NCBI GenBank assembly: GCA_023457355.1
Contig: JAEWLW010000034.1
Coordinates: 1 to 64,000, forward strand
DNA length: 64,000 bases
Source: Bacillota bacterium
GTDB lineage: Bacteria > Bacillota > Clostridia > Oscillospirales > Ruminococcaceae
Direction: 5' to 3'
The position numbers and the translations under genes were made by a program. Within the stretch, counting starts at the first letter, position 1, and every line of letters begins with the position of its first letter. The notes under the pieces are model-generated. The model ran no database searches and was not told the origin of the DNA. It saw only the letters and a list, made by a program, of their open reading frames with translations. Of the stretch, positions 8,575 through 17,794 are shown piece by piece.

Positions 8575-9225
8575 TCACCCTTTGACGGCGTCGGCATACT
8601 GCTGCGCGATGGCGGTAATCTCGTCAAAGCGGCGTTCGGCCACCAGCTTTGGCGAGACAAGGTTGCCACCAACGCCGACACCCGCCACGCCTGCCGCGAG
8701 AAATTCCGGCGCGTTCTGCGGCGTCACGCCGCCCACCGCCATCATGGGGATATGCTTTAAGGGCGCTTTGAGCGCTTTGACATAGGCCGCGCCCAGAATC
8801 CCCGCCGGAAACAGCTTTACGATATCGGCCCCGCACCGGTGCGCGAACACCACCTCGGAAGGGGTGTATGCCCCGGGAATGGAAAGGAGCCCCAGACGCT
8901 TGGTCGCCTCAATGACCGCCACATCGGTGTTCGGCGAGATGATATACCCCGCGCCGGCCTGCTGCGCGTCGCGGACATCCTCAGGTGAGAGCACCGTCCC
9001 CGCGCCGATGCACAGGTCGCCGCCAAACTGTTTTGACAAAGTACGGATGGATTTTAGTGTCTCTTGCCGCGCTTCTTCGCTCGTGTGGTCAAACGTGACC
9101 TCGATGCAGCGCAGGCCACCCCGGCGCATGGCTTGGGCGAGGTCACACATCCCCTGCGCCGAAATGCCACGCACAATGGCGATGACCTTGCTTTCTAAAA
9201 TTGTTTGTAACATGTTTTCCGTCAT
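8575..9225 (-). CDS. KDPG/KDPGal family aldolase, copy 2
   Basis: 216-aa class I aldolase of the Eda/DgoA family with Schiff-base lysine K137 (ADIVKLFPAG) and E42 (CIEVTFDH). It is about as long as the first copy but diverged, with the phosphate loop MAVGGVT instead of MPTGGVD. GAGG lies about 8 nt upstream of the ATG at 9225. Its stop is within a few bases of the DgoK-type kinase start, so the two form a translational pair. The pairing suggests 2-keto-3-deoxy-6-phosphogalactonate as substrate, giving pyruvate and glyceraldehyde 3-phosphate, but this is inferred from context. Confidence 0.9.
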   Translation of the reverse strand: MTENMLQTILESKVIAIVRGISAQGMCDLAQAMRRGGLRCIEVTFDHTSEEARQETLKSIRTLSKQFGGDLCIGAGTVLSPEDVRDAQQAGAGYIISPNTDVAVIEATKRLGLLSIPGAYTPSEVVFAHRCGADIVKLFPAGILGAAYVKALKAPLKHIPMMAVGGVTPQNAPEFLAAGVAGVGVGGNLVSPKLVAERRFDEITAIAQQYADAVKG

Positions 9226-9252
9226 GGCTTTTTCCTCGGTTCTTAAATTGAG

Positions 9253-10278
9253 CTATATCTGTGTGCAGTCCACCAGCACCTTAACGGTGCCAAGGGTGGG
9301 GTCCTTGATCATATCAAACACCTTATCCGATTCGCGCAGCGGCACGATATGCGAAACAACCGTCTCCAGCGCGTCGCTGATTTGTGCGGCAAACGCCACG
9401 GCGCTTTTAAATTCCTCCTTGGTGTAAACGCGGCTGCCCACCAGCGTCACCTCCCGGAAATTGAGTTCCTGAAGGTTCACGAGATGCGGCTTTTTGTGGA
9501 TGGCCGTCATGCAAACCGTGCCGCCGATGCGCACAAGCCTTGTCATATCCATCGCGGCCGACTCCGCGCCGCTGCATTCGAACACCACGTCGACCCCCTC
9601 GCCCTCGGTTGCGGCACAGACGGCGTCGAACAGGCTTTCGTCCCTGGTGCACACCGGAACAGCCCCGTACTGCGCCGCTTTTTGCAGGCGCACAGGGTCA
9701 AGGTCGGAGATGAACACCCTTGAAGCGCCCATGTGTTTTAAGGCCAGCGCCGTTAACTGCCCGATCGGCCCCGCGCCGATGATGGCGGCGGAATCGAGCG
9801 CCTTGAAGCCCGCCTGGTGGATGGTGCGCACAATGACCGCCAGCGGCTCAACCACAGCGGCCGCCTTGTCGGAAAGATTCTCCGGCACCCTGACCAGCAC
9901 ATCCTCGTCGATATAGGCCGCCTCGCAGATGCCGCCGTCCACGTCGATGCCGATAAGCCCCAGCGTGCGGCAAACATGCGCGTTACCGGTGCGGCAGGGC
10001 AGGCAGTGCCCACAGGAGATGAGCGGATAGGCCACGACACGATCGCCTTTTTTAAAGCCTCTTTTGCTTCCGGAGGCGTCTGCCACCTCGCCAACAAACT
10101 CATGCCCAAGCACCAGCGGCGCTTTGGCGCGCGGGTGTCCGCCAAGGTAGATGCCGATATCGCTACCGCAGATACCGCAGTAGTTCATTTTTATTTTCAG
10201 GCACCCCGCTCTGGGTGTGGGTTCTTCAACGTCTAAAACCTCTGCCTTGAGAGGGCCTGTATAAACCAATGCTTTCAT
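9253..10278 (-). CDS. Zinc-dependent medium-chain alcohol/polyol dehydrogenase
   Basis: 341-aa MDR dehydrogenase. Catalytic-zinc ligands are C37 (YCGICGSD) and the H59-E60 pair (LGHEFVGE); the structural zinc site is C89, C92, C95 and C103. The Rossmann loop is GAGPIGQ. The family oxidises polyols or sugar acids (sorbitol, galactitol-1-phosphate, L-idonate, threonine dehydrogenases); the exact substrate cannot be read from the sequence. AAGGAG lies about 9 nt before the ATG at 10278, while the longer frame to 10302 begins before that site. It is the first gene of the minus-strand catabolic operon and probably makes the keto-acid used by the genes after it. Confidence 0.88.
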   Translation of the reverse strand: MKALVYTGPLKAEVLDVEEPTPRAGCLKIKMNYCGICGSDIGIYLGGHPRAKAPLVLGHEFVGEVADASGSKRGFKKGDRVVAYPLISCGHCLPCRTGNAHVCRTLGLIGIDVDGGICEAAYIDEDVLVRVPENLSDKAAAVVEPLAVIVRTIHQAGFKALDSAAIIGAGPIGQLTALALKHMGASRVFISDLDPVRLQKAAQYGAVPVCTRDESLFDAVCAATEGEGVDVVFECSGAESAAMDMTRLVRIGGTVCMTAIHKKPHLVNLQELNFREVTLVGSRVYTKEEFKSAVAFAAQISDALETVVSHIVPLRESDKVFDMIKDPTLGTVKVLVDCTQI

Positions 10279-10410
10279 GGCGAGCTGCTCCTTTTTTTCC
10301 ATTTGTCCGTTTGTGACGGTTTTTAAAGTCCTTGGTTGAGCACTGATTTAATCAGCCCCTTAACCAAGACGCCAAAACGCTAAAGTTTCAGTCCAGCTTT
10401 TCAGTCCGCA

Positions 10411-10446
10411 TTTTCAATTAAACGCTTAGGTGCTTAATTGAAAATA
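10411..10446. promoter_or_regulatory. AT-rich 12-bp inverted repeat upstream of the dehydrogenase operon
   Basis: ATTTTCAATTAA and TTAATTGAAAAT form a perfect 12-bp inverted repeat with a 12-nt spacer, about 130 bp upstream of the first gene of the catabolic operon. It has no T-run in the right place for a terminator and could be an operator, for example for the nearby GntR regulator. Function is inferred. The rest of the gap 10279-10809 holds a family A fragment and no gene. Confidence 0.35.
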
Positions 10447-10551
10447 AGCCCAGCTGCGCGGTGCCTGTTATACGCAAAAAAACGCATCACGCATCCCATA
10501 CTATCGCAATCAAAAGCCGGTAGAATTTGGGGGGAAGCCGCATACGTTATA

Positions 10552-10650
10552 AATTAAAAAGCGCAGGAGGGGGAAGCCAAAACAGTCCGGAGAACTGTTT
10601 TTGCGCGGGAAACCCCACACGGGCTTGCCCAATGCCGCATTGAGGACATC
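10552..10650 (+). repeat. Family A repeat fragment
   Basis: Contains the AAGCGCAGGAGGGG block, the AAAACAGTCC / ACTGTTTTTGC palindrome and part of the GC hairpin of family A, but lacks both termini. It lies between the dehydrogenase operon and the TRAP operon. Confidence 0.5.
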
Positions 10651-10809
10651 TGCTCCGTGTGTATGCCATTTCCGCCGCCTTGCGCAAAAATGACATCAAA
10701 GAAATCCCTGCCTATTTTAACAGGGGGAACCGCCGCCACAAGGACGGCGGCTCCCCACACTGAACCTGTGCCGTTTTTGCCCGGCACGGCAAAGAATAAT
10801 GCTTTCGGA

Positions 10810-11883
10810 TTATTTCGCCAGCTGGGCGTTGAACATGTCGATGGCTTCCTGGGTGATGGTGGGGGTAAACTCCTCCCATACAGGCTGCACGGCATCCTTA
10901 AACGCCTGCTTCTCGTCGTCGGTCAGCTCAATAACGTTGATCTTCTCAGCCTTCATGGCTTCGAGATTCTTGGTGGCGGCGTCGCGGGTCAGCTCGCGGG
11001 ACTTCAGGCGCAGATCCTTGGCACATTGTTCAAGCAGCGCAACGTCCTCGGCGGGCATTTTGTCGGCCAGCTTCTTGCTCCACAGGAAGATGTAAGGGGA
11101 ATAGACGTGGCCGGTCAGGGTGATATAGCTTTGGACCTCCTGGAACTTGGCGTCATAAATGGTGGGGATGGGGTTTTCCTGGCCATCAATAACGTGCTGT
11201 TGCAGAGCGGTGAACACCTCGGAGAAAGGCATGGGGGTCGGGTTTGCGCCCAGCGCCTTCCATGCGGCAAGGTGCATCTGGTTTTCCATTGTTCTAATTT
11301 TCAGGCCCTTGACATCCGCGGGGGTATGCACCTCGGTGTCGCTGGTGGTCAGCATACGGAAGCCATTTTCAAGCCATGCAAGGTTGATGATGTTCTTATC
11401 GTACATCTTGGCGTCGAGCCATTCGGAAAATTCGGTATCAAGCAGAACCTTATCGGCTTCTTCGGTGCTCTTGAACAGGAAAGGCAGATCGAAGATGAAC
11501 AGTTCGGGGATGATGCCGGTGACCGGCGCGGCGGTGGTGACAACGGCGTCAAGCTGGCCGGCCTTGACAGCCTCGGTGGCCTTCAGGTCGTCGCCCAGTG
11601 TTGCGCTGGTATAAATCTGCACGTCGTAGCGGCCTTCGGTTGCTTTCTCAAACTCCTGCTCAAACAGCTTGAGGTAGGCGGTTATGGGGTGATTGTCGGA
11701 GGAACCGAAGCTGATTTTTAAAACCTGTGCGTCCTTGGCCGCTGGTGCAGCCGGGGAGGATGCCGCCGGTGCGGCGGAAGAAGCCGGGGCGGGCGCCACC
11801 GAGCTTTGCTCAATGCCGCAGCCCGCAAGGGACATCAAAACAAATGCAATGGCGAAAACTATGGAAAGTACACGCTTAGACAT
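10810..11883 (-). CDS. dctP: TRAP transporter substrate-binding lipoprotein DctP
   Basis: 357-aa extracytoplasmic solute receptor of the DctP family. The signal sequence ends in a lipobox with C22 (SLAGC), followed by an Ala/Ser/Pro-rich linker (to about residue 50), so it is anchored to the outer face of the membrane. The mature domain shows family features such as the conserved arginine region LKIRTMENQMHLAAWKALGANPTPMPFSEVFTAL and GQENPIPTIYDAKF. It precedes no other gene downstream; dctM and dctQ lie upstream in the same operon. The surrounding enzymes make a C6 sugar acid the probable ligand. GAGGG lies before the ATG at 11883. Confidence 0.93.
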   Translation of the reverse strand: MSKRVLSIVFAIAFVLMSLAGCGIEQSSVAPAPASSAAPAASSPAAPAAKDAQVLKISFGSSDNHPITAYLKLFEQEFEKATEGRYDVQIYTSATLGDDLKATEAVKAGQLDAVVTTAAPVTGIIPELFIFDLPFLFKSTEEADKVLLDTEFSEWLDAKMYDKNIINLAWLENGFRMLTTSDTEVHTPADVKGLKIRTMENQMHLAAWKALGANPTPMPFSEVFTALQQHVIDGQENPIPTIYDAKFQEVQSYITLTGHVYSPYIFLWSKKLADKMPAEDVALLEQCAKDLRLKSRELTRDAATKNLEAMKAEKINVIELTDDEKQAFKDAVQPVWEEFTPTITQEAIDMFNAQLAK

Positions 11884-11986
11884 TACTTTTTCCCTCTTTC
11901 ATTATTTTCATTATTTACAACCGGCACTCCCTTTTTAAAGAACCGGCAATAAATCCTGCCAAAGCGGCCGCAAAAACAGTGTTATC

Positions 11987-13267
11987 TCAGCTGACAAGCG
12001 ACGGGATGAACGTAATAAGCGGGGAGATGTAGGTACAAACCAGCAGCGTGATGAACATAACCGCGATGAATGGCACCAGCGGCTTGATCAGGTCGGCAAT
12101 CTTTAGGCGCGAGAGGCCGCAGCCGACATAAAGCACGGTGCCAACCGGGGGTGTCACCAGGCCGATGCAAAGGTTGGTGCACATGATAACGCCAAAATAG
12201 ATGGGATTTAAACCCAAACGCATGGCAACCGGGTACATGATGGGCGCCATAATCAAAATGGCGGGGGTCAGGTCCATAACGCAGCCGATGAGCAGCAACA
12301 GCAGGTTGATGAGCAGCATGATGACATAGATATTATCAGAAACGGACAGCAGCGCGTTTGCCAGAAGCTGCGGCACCTGTGCGGTTGTGATGTAATAGCC
12401 CGCCGCCATGGCACTGCCGCAGACGGTGAGCACCACGCCGCACTGCTTGGCGGTGTACATAAGAATCTCGGGGATATCGCGGGTGATAACCAGCTCCTTA
12501 TAGATGAACTTGGTGACAAACAGCGCGTAAGCAACGGCGACAACGGCCGATTCGGTCGGCGTGACGATGCCCGAAATGATGCCGCCCAGAATGATGACCG
12601 GCAGCAGCACCGCCCAGAAAGCATCCTTTAAGGTGACGCCCACCCGCTGCCATGAAAACGCCTCGTCCGAGCGGTAGCCGCGCTTCTTGGCGTGGAAATA
12701 CCAGACAATCATCAGGCCGACGCCGATGAGCACGCCGGGGATGATGCCGCCCAAAAACAGCTTGACGACCGAAACGCCGGTGGTGACGCCGAACAGGATC
12801 ATTGGGATGGAGGGCGGAATAACCGGGCCGATGCAGCCCGCGGTGCAGACCAGCGCGGTGGAGGATTTGACGTCGTAGCCGTCACGCTCCATGATCGGCA
12901 GCAGAATTGAGCCAATGGCGGTAGTGTCGGCGATGGCCGAACCGCTGATGCCCGCAAAAATCATGCTGGCCAGAACGGTGCAGTAACCCAGGCCGCCGGT
13001 GATATGGCCGATGATCGCCTTGGCAAAATTGACGATGCGGCGCGAGATGCCACCCTTGTTCATAATTTCGCCGGCCATGACAAAGAACGGAATGGCCAGC
13101 AGCGAAAAGCTGCCGATGCCGCGCACCATGCTCTGCACGATGACGAAGGGAGAAAAATCGCCCATCAGCCCCATGAGCAGGATGCCGGTGAGCAGCAGCG
13201 CGAAGGCAACCGGCACATTAAAAAGCAAAAATGTGAACAGTCCGGCCAGGAACGCAAACAAAATCAT
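11987..13267 (-). CDS. dctM: TRAP transporter large permease DctM
   Basis: 426-aa membrane protein with about 12 hydrophobic helices, the ion-coupled transport subunit of the TRAP system. Typical DctM segments are present: SLLAIPFFVMAGEIMNKGG, GISGSAIADTTAIGSI, CTAGCIGPVIPPSIPMI and the C-terminal LGLNPIYFGVIMCTNLCIG and VTPPVGTVLYVG. It has AGGGGGAG before the ATG at 13267 and lies 14 nt after dctQ, so the three TRAP genes are one transcript (dctQ-dctM-dctP). Sodium coupling is usual for the family. Confidence 0.95.
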   Translation of the reverse strand: MILFAFLAGLFTFLLFNVPVAFALLLTGILLMGLMGDFSPFVIVQSMVRGIGSFSLLAIPFFVMAGEIMNKGGISRRIVNFAKAIIGHITGGLGYCTVLASMIFAGISGSAIADTTAIGSILLPIMERDGYDVKSSTALVCTAGCIGPVIPPSIPMILFGVTTGVSVVKLFLGGIIPGVLIGVGLMIVWYFHAKKRGYRSDEAFSWQRVGVTLKDAFWAVLLPVIILGGIISGIVTPTESAVVAVAYALFVTKFIYKELVITRDIPEILMYTAKQCGVVLTVCGSAMAAGYYITTAQVPQLLANALLSVSDNIYVIMLLINLLLLLIGCVMDLTPAILIMAPIMYPVAMRLGLNPIYFGVIMCTNLCIGLVTPPVGTVLYVGCGLSRLKIADLIKPLVPFIAVMFITLLVCTYISPLITFIPSLVS

Positions 13268-13281
13268 GTTTTTCTCCCCCT

Positions 13282-13809
13282 TTAGTCAAAGAACTTGATG
13301 TGCAGCAGCGTGGTGTGCTCTTTAAAATATGCCCGGGCAATCAGATAGAGCTTTGCAAGCGTTTCAGTCACCAGCAGCGTGCCCGAAAGCGGAAGGACGG
13401 CGTAAACATAGCCATAGCGGATGCGCAGCGCGGGCGACAGGGTGTCCATGCCCTCACGCATCATCTCCCAGCCACCCAGCAGCAGGAACATGCCGCACAC
13501 CAGGATGCCGATATGCGCCAGTACGGTCATAAAAAACGAGACTGGCTTGGGCACGTTGGAGACGAGGAAATCAAGCCCGAGGTGCTCGCTGCGGTTATAA
13601 ACCACGATGGTGGACGTGAAGACCACCCAGATCAGCAAAAAGGTTGAAAGCTCCTCCGCCCATGCGATGGAGGCGTTGAGCACATAGCGGCTGATAACGC
13701 TGTAAAACACCACGCAGGTCAGCACACCGAGGCAGACGGCGGAAAGCACCGCCAAAAACCGGTCAATGGCCCAATTGATGCGATGGAAAATGCCGTTTTT
13801 CTTAGCCAA
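13282..13809 (-). CDS. dctQ: TRAP transporter small permease DctQ
   Basis: 175-aa membrane protein with four predicted helices (about residues 15-37, 48-68, 90-110, 133-153), the size and topology of DctQ. The motif RYVLNASIAWAEELSTFLLIW is characteristic. It supports DctM and DctP function in TRAP import. The first codon is TTG at 13809 with GGAAGGA upstream. It is the first gene of the TRAP operon, downstream of a family B repeat and the FGGY kinase gene. Confidence 0.93.
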   Translation of the reverse strand: MAKKNGIFHRINWAIDRFLAVLSAVCLGVLTCVVFYSVISRYVLNASIAWAEELSTFLLIWVVFTSTIVVYNRSEHLGLDFLVSNVPKPVSFFMTVLAHIGILVCGMFLLLGGWEMMREGMDTLSPALRIRYGYVYAVLPLSGTLLVTETLAKLYLIARAYFKEHTTLLHIKFFD

Positions 13810-13918
13810 AATCGTTCCTTCCTCTCTGTTCCATCTTTGTTATTGCAACCCGGCGCTTTCAGAAAAATACCGGCAGCTTTTTAGTTGCCTGCATCACTTG
13901 TGCCGTTCAAAGTAGCCG

Positions 13919-14088
13919 CTTTAGAACCCATATTCACAAGTGAAAGATGCCGGATTGGCGTATGAATTTTGTGTTGGGCGAGGCAAAAAGCGCAGGAATA
14001 CCGGATGTATTCCGGGCATGTTAACACGACACAGCACAAAATGCGTTGTTAAAACGATTGTTTTAAACTGTGAATACAGGTTCTTAAT
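13919..14088 (+). repeat. Family B dispersed repeat (copy 2)
   Basis: About 170 bp whose ends are inverted copies (TTTAGAACC-ATATTCAC and GTGAATA-GGTTCTTAA). The centre carries the family block GCAGGAATACCGGATGTATT and a GGCGAGGC-AAAAAGC block. It occupies most of the gap between the FGGY kinase and dctQ; nothing else is recognisable there. Confidence 0.6.
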
Positions 14089-14214
14089 GCCTTCTGAAAC
14101 GCCCCGGCGAATATGCAAGGGCGATTGCGCCGGTCCAACCGTGTCGCCCCGGCACCGCCGGGGCGACAGGCGCAAAAGGCGGCCGCACGCACCGCGAAAT
14201 AAAGGCCGGGCATC

Positions 14215-15633
14215 TTATTTAAAAAGACTGTAGTATTCCAGATAACGCGCATACCTCCCATCATATAATTCCTTCATTTGGGCGTTGGGGTAAACGTACT
14301 GCCGCTTAAAATAGCCTGCCATGATGTTCATGTCACCGGTTTGCTTCAAGCTCACCATTGCCAGCGCCGCGCCGCCCAGCAGGGACGCCTGCTCGGCGTC
14401 GGTGCAGGCGAGCGTCTGGCTGAAGATATCGGCCAGCATTTGCAGCCAGACCTGCGAGCGGAGAATGCCGCCTGACACATGGATGTTTTTGGGCTGCCCG
14501 GTGATTTGGGTCAGCACGTTGCTGCAATGCCGCAGGTTCATGAGAACCCCTTCCAGCGTCGCAATGAACAGCTCTTCCCGCCCGTGGCTTGCCTTGACGC
14601 CATGAAATCCACCCTCTCGCTCATCCTGCCAGCCGGGACAGCGCTCCCCGAACAAAAACGGCAGAAACACCGGCAGATTTTTGATGTCGACAGGTTTTTC
14701 CTCCAGCGCGCTATAGGAATAACGGTCATCAAACAGTTTTTTCTTCATCCAGTCCACACAGTTGCAGGCACCCTGTGTCGCCGCGCCCGAAAGCCAGCCG
14801 GTGGGTGACATATAGCACCAGGTGCTGGGTTTTTCGGGGATAACCGGCTTTGCCGTCACCATGCGCAGCGCACCGCTGGTTCCCACCGAAAGCGTCATTT
14901 CCCCCTCGGCCATGGCACCCGAACCAATCTGGTTGAGCGCACCGTCCGGGAACGGCGGCAGCACCGGAATGCCCTGTGCCACTCCCAAAAGCGCCGCAGA
15001 GGCTTTATTCAAAGGCTGCGTCTGCCAGTATTCCGCCAGCTCGGGCAGTTGGCTGCGGGTAACACCCAGCTCTGAGAGCAGCGTGTTGTCATAATCGCGC
15101 CTGTGGGTATTGAGTACCCCAAAGCCCGACATCAGGCTGGGGGTGCTGAAAAAGCCGCCGGTCAGCCGCTGGAAGTTATACTCCCCCTGCCCCATTAAAA
15201 AGCGGTTTTTAAGCGTCAGGCCCTCCGCCTCCAGCTGCATCAGCCGGAAAACAGGGTAGATGGAATGCACCATACAGCCGGTTTTTTTGTAAAAGGCTTC
15301 AACATAGGCGCCATCGCGCCGCAGTGTGTTCACCGTGGGTGCGGCTCCAAGATAGGCCCAGGTATAGGTGGGGGTCAGCGGCTGCATGCTTTCGTCGCAG
15401 ACCGTCAGTCCATGCCAAATGCTCGAAAGGGCAACGGCATCCACCTGCTGGCCCTTTGCCGCCTCGGCACCGGCTTTAAGCATCTCATAGAAGACGCCCT
15501 CGGTGTTCTGCACGGTGCTGTCGCCCACCCCGGGTGGATATGTATGGGAGCACAGCGCAAGAATGCCCTGCTGACTGTCAAAAAGCATGGCTTTGGCGGA
15601 GGAGGTACTGGCTTCGAGCACGAGAACCTTCAT
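14215..15633 (-). CDS. FGGY family carbohydrate kinase (gluconokinase-like)
   Basis: 472-aa sugar kinase of the FGGY family with two actin-like domains. The N-terminal phosphate loop is VLEASTSSAKAMLFD, followed by ALSSIWHGLTVCD; the C-terminal half carries LSVGTSGALRMV, FLFGERCPGW and the signature-like HVSGGILRSQVWLQMLADIF. Resemblance is closest to gluconokinase-type members (ATP + gluconate to 6-phosphogluconate). AGGTG lies 6 nt before the ATG at 15633; the in-frame GTG and ATG just upstream are too close to it. It lies between a GntR regulator and a TRAP importer, and gnd is in the same region, so gluconate is the best substrate guess. Confidence 0.85.
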   Translation of the reverse strand: MKVLVLEASTSSAKAMLFDSQQGILALCSHTYPPGVGDSTVQNTEGVFYEMLKAGAEAAKGQQVDAVALSSIWHGLTVCDESMQPLTPTYTWAYLGAAPTVNTLRRDGAYVEAFYKKTGCMVHSIYPVFRLMQLEAEGLTLKNRFLMGQGEYNFQRLTGGFFSTPSLMSGFGVLNTHRRDYDNTLLSELGVTRSQLPELAEYWQTQPLNKASAALLGVAQGIPVLPPFPDGALNQIGSGAMAEGEMTLSVGTSGALRMVTAKPVIPEKPSTWCYMSPTGWLSGAATQGACNCVDWMKKKLFDDRYSYSALEEKPVDIKNLPVFLPFLFGERCPGWQDEREGGFHGVKASHGREELFIATLEGVLMNLRHCSNVLTQITGQPKNIHVSGGILRSQVWLQMLADIFSQTLACTDAEQASLLGGAALAMVSLKQTGDMNIMAGYFKRQYVYPNAQMKELYDGRYARYLEYYSLFK

Positions 15634-15652
15634 TGGCATCACCTTCTGTTTC

Positions 15653-16342
15653 TCAAACGATACGATTGTTGATTTTCAGTGTCAGATAAATAATTTCGCG
15701 CGCGTTTTTGTTGTGCAGGTCCAACAGTTCCAACAGGCGGTCAAGGTGGCCGGCCAGAATCGCTTCAAAGACGGCGCGGTGCTCCATGACGCCGCTGATC
15801 GTCTTCTCCTTGGGTTGCCGGTCGAAAAGGTAGGTAGCGTAAGCGTGCGAATTGAGGTTGTCGAACACCTGCAGCGCCTTGCGGCTGCCGCCGCACACCA
15901 GATACATACGATGGAATTCCTGATCCAGCCGGTAAACGGCCTGATGCTCATCCACCGTATGGTAACTTTGCGCCAGACGCAGATTTTCGCTCAGGTTGGC
16001 ATCAAAGGCTTGTTGCAGCTGCACGTCGTTGGGAAGCAGCGTGATAACCTTCGGGGCGTAGAAACGCTCCATCATTATACGAAATTCCAAAATTTCTTCA
16101 ATCTCCGCCCAGGTGATGCGTTTAACCTTCATTCCCTTTCGCGGGATGCTTTCCACCACGCCTTCTACCATCAAACGATTAAGCGCCTGCTTAACAGGTG
16201 TATCGCTGACTTCATAGCGTTCAGTCAGAACACGAACATTCAGTTTTTCACCTGGCGTCAAATATCCCTTGGCCAAATCTTCCCGGATTCGTCGATATGC
16301 GACATCCACCAGCGAAACAGGGGCATTCTCTTTGAAGGTCAT
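15653..16342 (-). CDS. GntR family transcriptional regulator (FCD domain)
   Basis: 229-aa DNA-binding regulator. The N-terminal winged helix (about 12-75) has the GntR pattern YRRIREDLAKGYLTPGEKLN, then VLTERYEVSDTPVKQALNRLMVEGVVESIPRKG. The C-terminal helical FCD domain (about 85-220) normally binds a sugar acid or organic acid through a metal. It is 20 nt upstream of the FGGY kinase gene and likely the first gene of that transcript, controlling the aldonate genes. GAGG lies 7 nt before the ATG. The effector is probably the imported sugar acid or its keto-deoxy derivative. Confidence 0.9.
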   Translation of the reverse strand: MTFKENAPVSLVDVAYRRIREDLAKGYLTPGEKLNVRVLTERYEVSDTPVKQALNRLMVEGVVESIPRKGMKVKRITWAEIEEILEFRIMMERFYAPKVITLLPNDVQLQQAFDANLSENLRLAQSYHTVDEHQAVYRLDQEFHRMYLVCGGSRKALQVFDNLNSHAYATYLFDRQPKEKTISGVMEHRAVFEAILAGHLDRLLELLDLHNKNAREIIYLTLKINNRIV

Positions 16343-16574
16343 TGATTTACCTCACTAAAATTTTAGGTTTATTTTTACAAATTATAAATCTTATATCTTT
16401 TATGTTAAACCTGAAAACATCCGGCGTCAATTATGAAATGATCTTCCGCATTACTTTCAGATAGGTTCACAAAGCAGCAAATTGGACTTTGTGTATATTG
16501 CAAGCATTTTTTACGTGGAACTTATTTCCATGTTCCACCAAGGAATCATATTACTTCCATAAGCGCCCGTCGCG

Positions 16575-16720
16575 TTTATAGTCCAACAGCTTGAGAACTG
16601 GATATTATGTGTCTCGCCAGGCGGAGGACGCAGGCGGGTTGACGCCTGCCAAGAGTGACAACGCGGGAAGGCGCAAAACATGCCGCAAGGATAATCCGAT
16701 TTAGCTGCCTGGCTACAACG
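16575..16720 (+). repeat. Degenerate family C repeat
   Basis: Begins with TTTATAGTCCAACAG and contains GGCGGAGGACGCAGGCGG and ACATGCCGCAAGG blocks that resemble the family C interior. It lies in the gap 16343-16886, which holds no gene I can support; the part next to the GntR gene (16343-16420) is AT-rich and probably holds its promoter. Confidence 0.4.
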
Positions 16721-16886
16721 CAGGTCATCAACGCGAAACCCGGTCAGCCCTTTTGGCACGCTTTAAATAACGGGTCCGACTGCTAAACCGCGCTTGGGGC
16801 AGTCAGGACGGGCAAAACGTCCTGTTTGCCATCTCAGCGCAAACATGGTACAATAACAGTAAAAATGACACCAGAGGATGATAAAG

Positions 16887-17420
16887 ATGCAAATTTACAC
16901 CGGTCGCCCTGAAAGTGGCGAAGGGCGCCCAAAACGTGAGATGGATACCTACGACCTGCTGGACAGGCTTGGCATTGCCTATTGCCGCGCCGACCACGAG
17001 CCCGCTACCACCATGGCGGTTTGCAGCATCATCGACGCTGCGCTCGACGTACTCATCTGCAAAAACCTGTTTTTGTGCAACCGTCAGCAGACGGTGTTTT
17101 ATCTCCTGATGATGCCCGGTGACAAGCCTTTTAAAACCAAGGATCTTTCGGCGCAGCTTGGCGTGGCGCGTTTAAGCTTTGCAAACGAGGATTTTATGGA
17201 GCAGTTCCTAGGCGTTGCGCCCGGCAGCGTAAGCATTATGGGCCTGATGAACGACACCGAAAACCGCGTCCAGCTGCTTATAGACCAAGACGTGCTAAAC
17301 GACGAATTTATCGGCTGCCACCCCTGTCAGAACACCAGCAGCATCAAGCTGAAAACGGCCGACGTACTCGAAAAGCTGTTGCCTGCCGTTTCGCACCAAC
17401 CCATTATCGTGACGCTCTAA
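16887..17420 (+). CDS. YbaK/ProX-type aminoacyl-tRNA deacylase domain protein
   Basis: 177-aa protein of the YbaK/PrdX family, which hydrolyses mischarged tRNAs (for example Ala- or Cys-tRNA(Pro)) in trans. Typical segments are LGIAYCRADHEPATTMA near the N-terminus, KNLFLCN, LLMMPGDKPFKTKDLSAQLGV with the conserved lysine, and APGSVSIMGLMND followed by DEFIGCHPCQNTSSIKLKTADV. GAGG lies 9 nt before ATG 16887; the ATG at 16878 is too close to it. It is a stand-alone gene with its own terminator. Substrate specificity cannot be decided by eye. Confidence 0.85.
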   Translation: MQIYTGRPESGEGRPKREMDTYDLLDRLGIAYCRADHEPATTMAVCSIIDAALDVLICKNLFLCNRQQTVFYLLMMPGDKPFKTKDLSAQLGVARLSFANEDFMEQFLGVAPGSVSIMGLMNDTENRVQLLIDQDVLNDEFIGCHPCQNTSSIKLKTADVLEKLLPAVSHQPIIVTL

Positions 17421-17460
17421 TGCCGTAGGCGCGATATGGCAACTTCATATAAAACAGCAA

Positions 17461-17494
17461 AACGCAGGATGATTCAGTTCATCCTGCGTTTTTT
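17461..17494 (+). terminator. Intrinsic terminator of the YbaK-type gene
   Basis: AACGCAGGATGA and TCATCCTGCGTT form a perfect 12-bp stem with a 6-nt loop, followed by TTTT, 40 nt after the stop codon. Confidence 0.9.
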
Positions 17495-17794
17495 GGTGCT
17501 CTATGACAGAGCCTTGCCCTGCCGTGCGCGCCTGCGGCTGCACGGCCTTTCTTACCCAGCCCCTACCCCCGGATAGGGTCGGCGAGAGCCGCAGCGGGCA
17601 TTCATGCCGCCCGCTGCGATCAGCGAAGCCGTCCAGCCGCGAGCGCGCATATATGCAAGCGGCCTTTTTACCCCTAAATCTCCTAAAGGCGACTTAAAGC
17701 ATGCGGTTATTTGGTGATCGGTTGCCCCACGCGAATATGTTGCCTTCCCACCCAAAATAGTAAGACGCTCACATAATGTCGCCTCACGATGGCA

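Noticed and set aside
17500..17700. GC-rich block with several inverted repeats as a structured RNA gene
   Set aside because: Best explained as rearranged family A sequence; no conserved RNA motif is visible.
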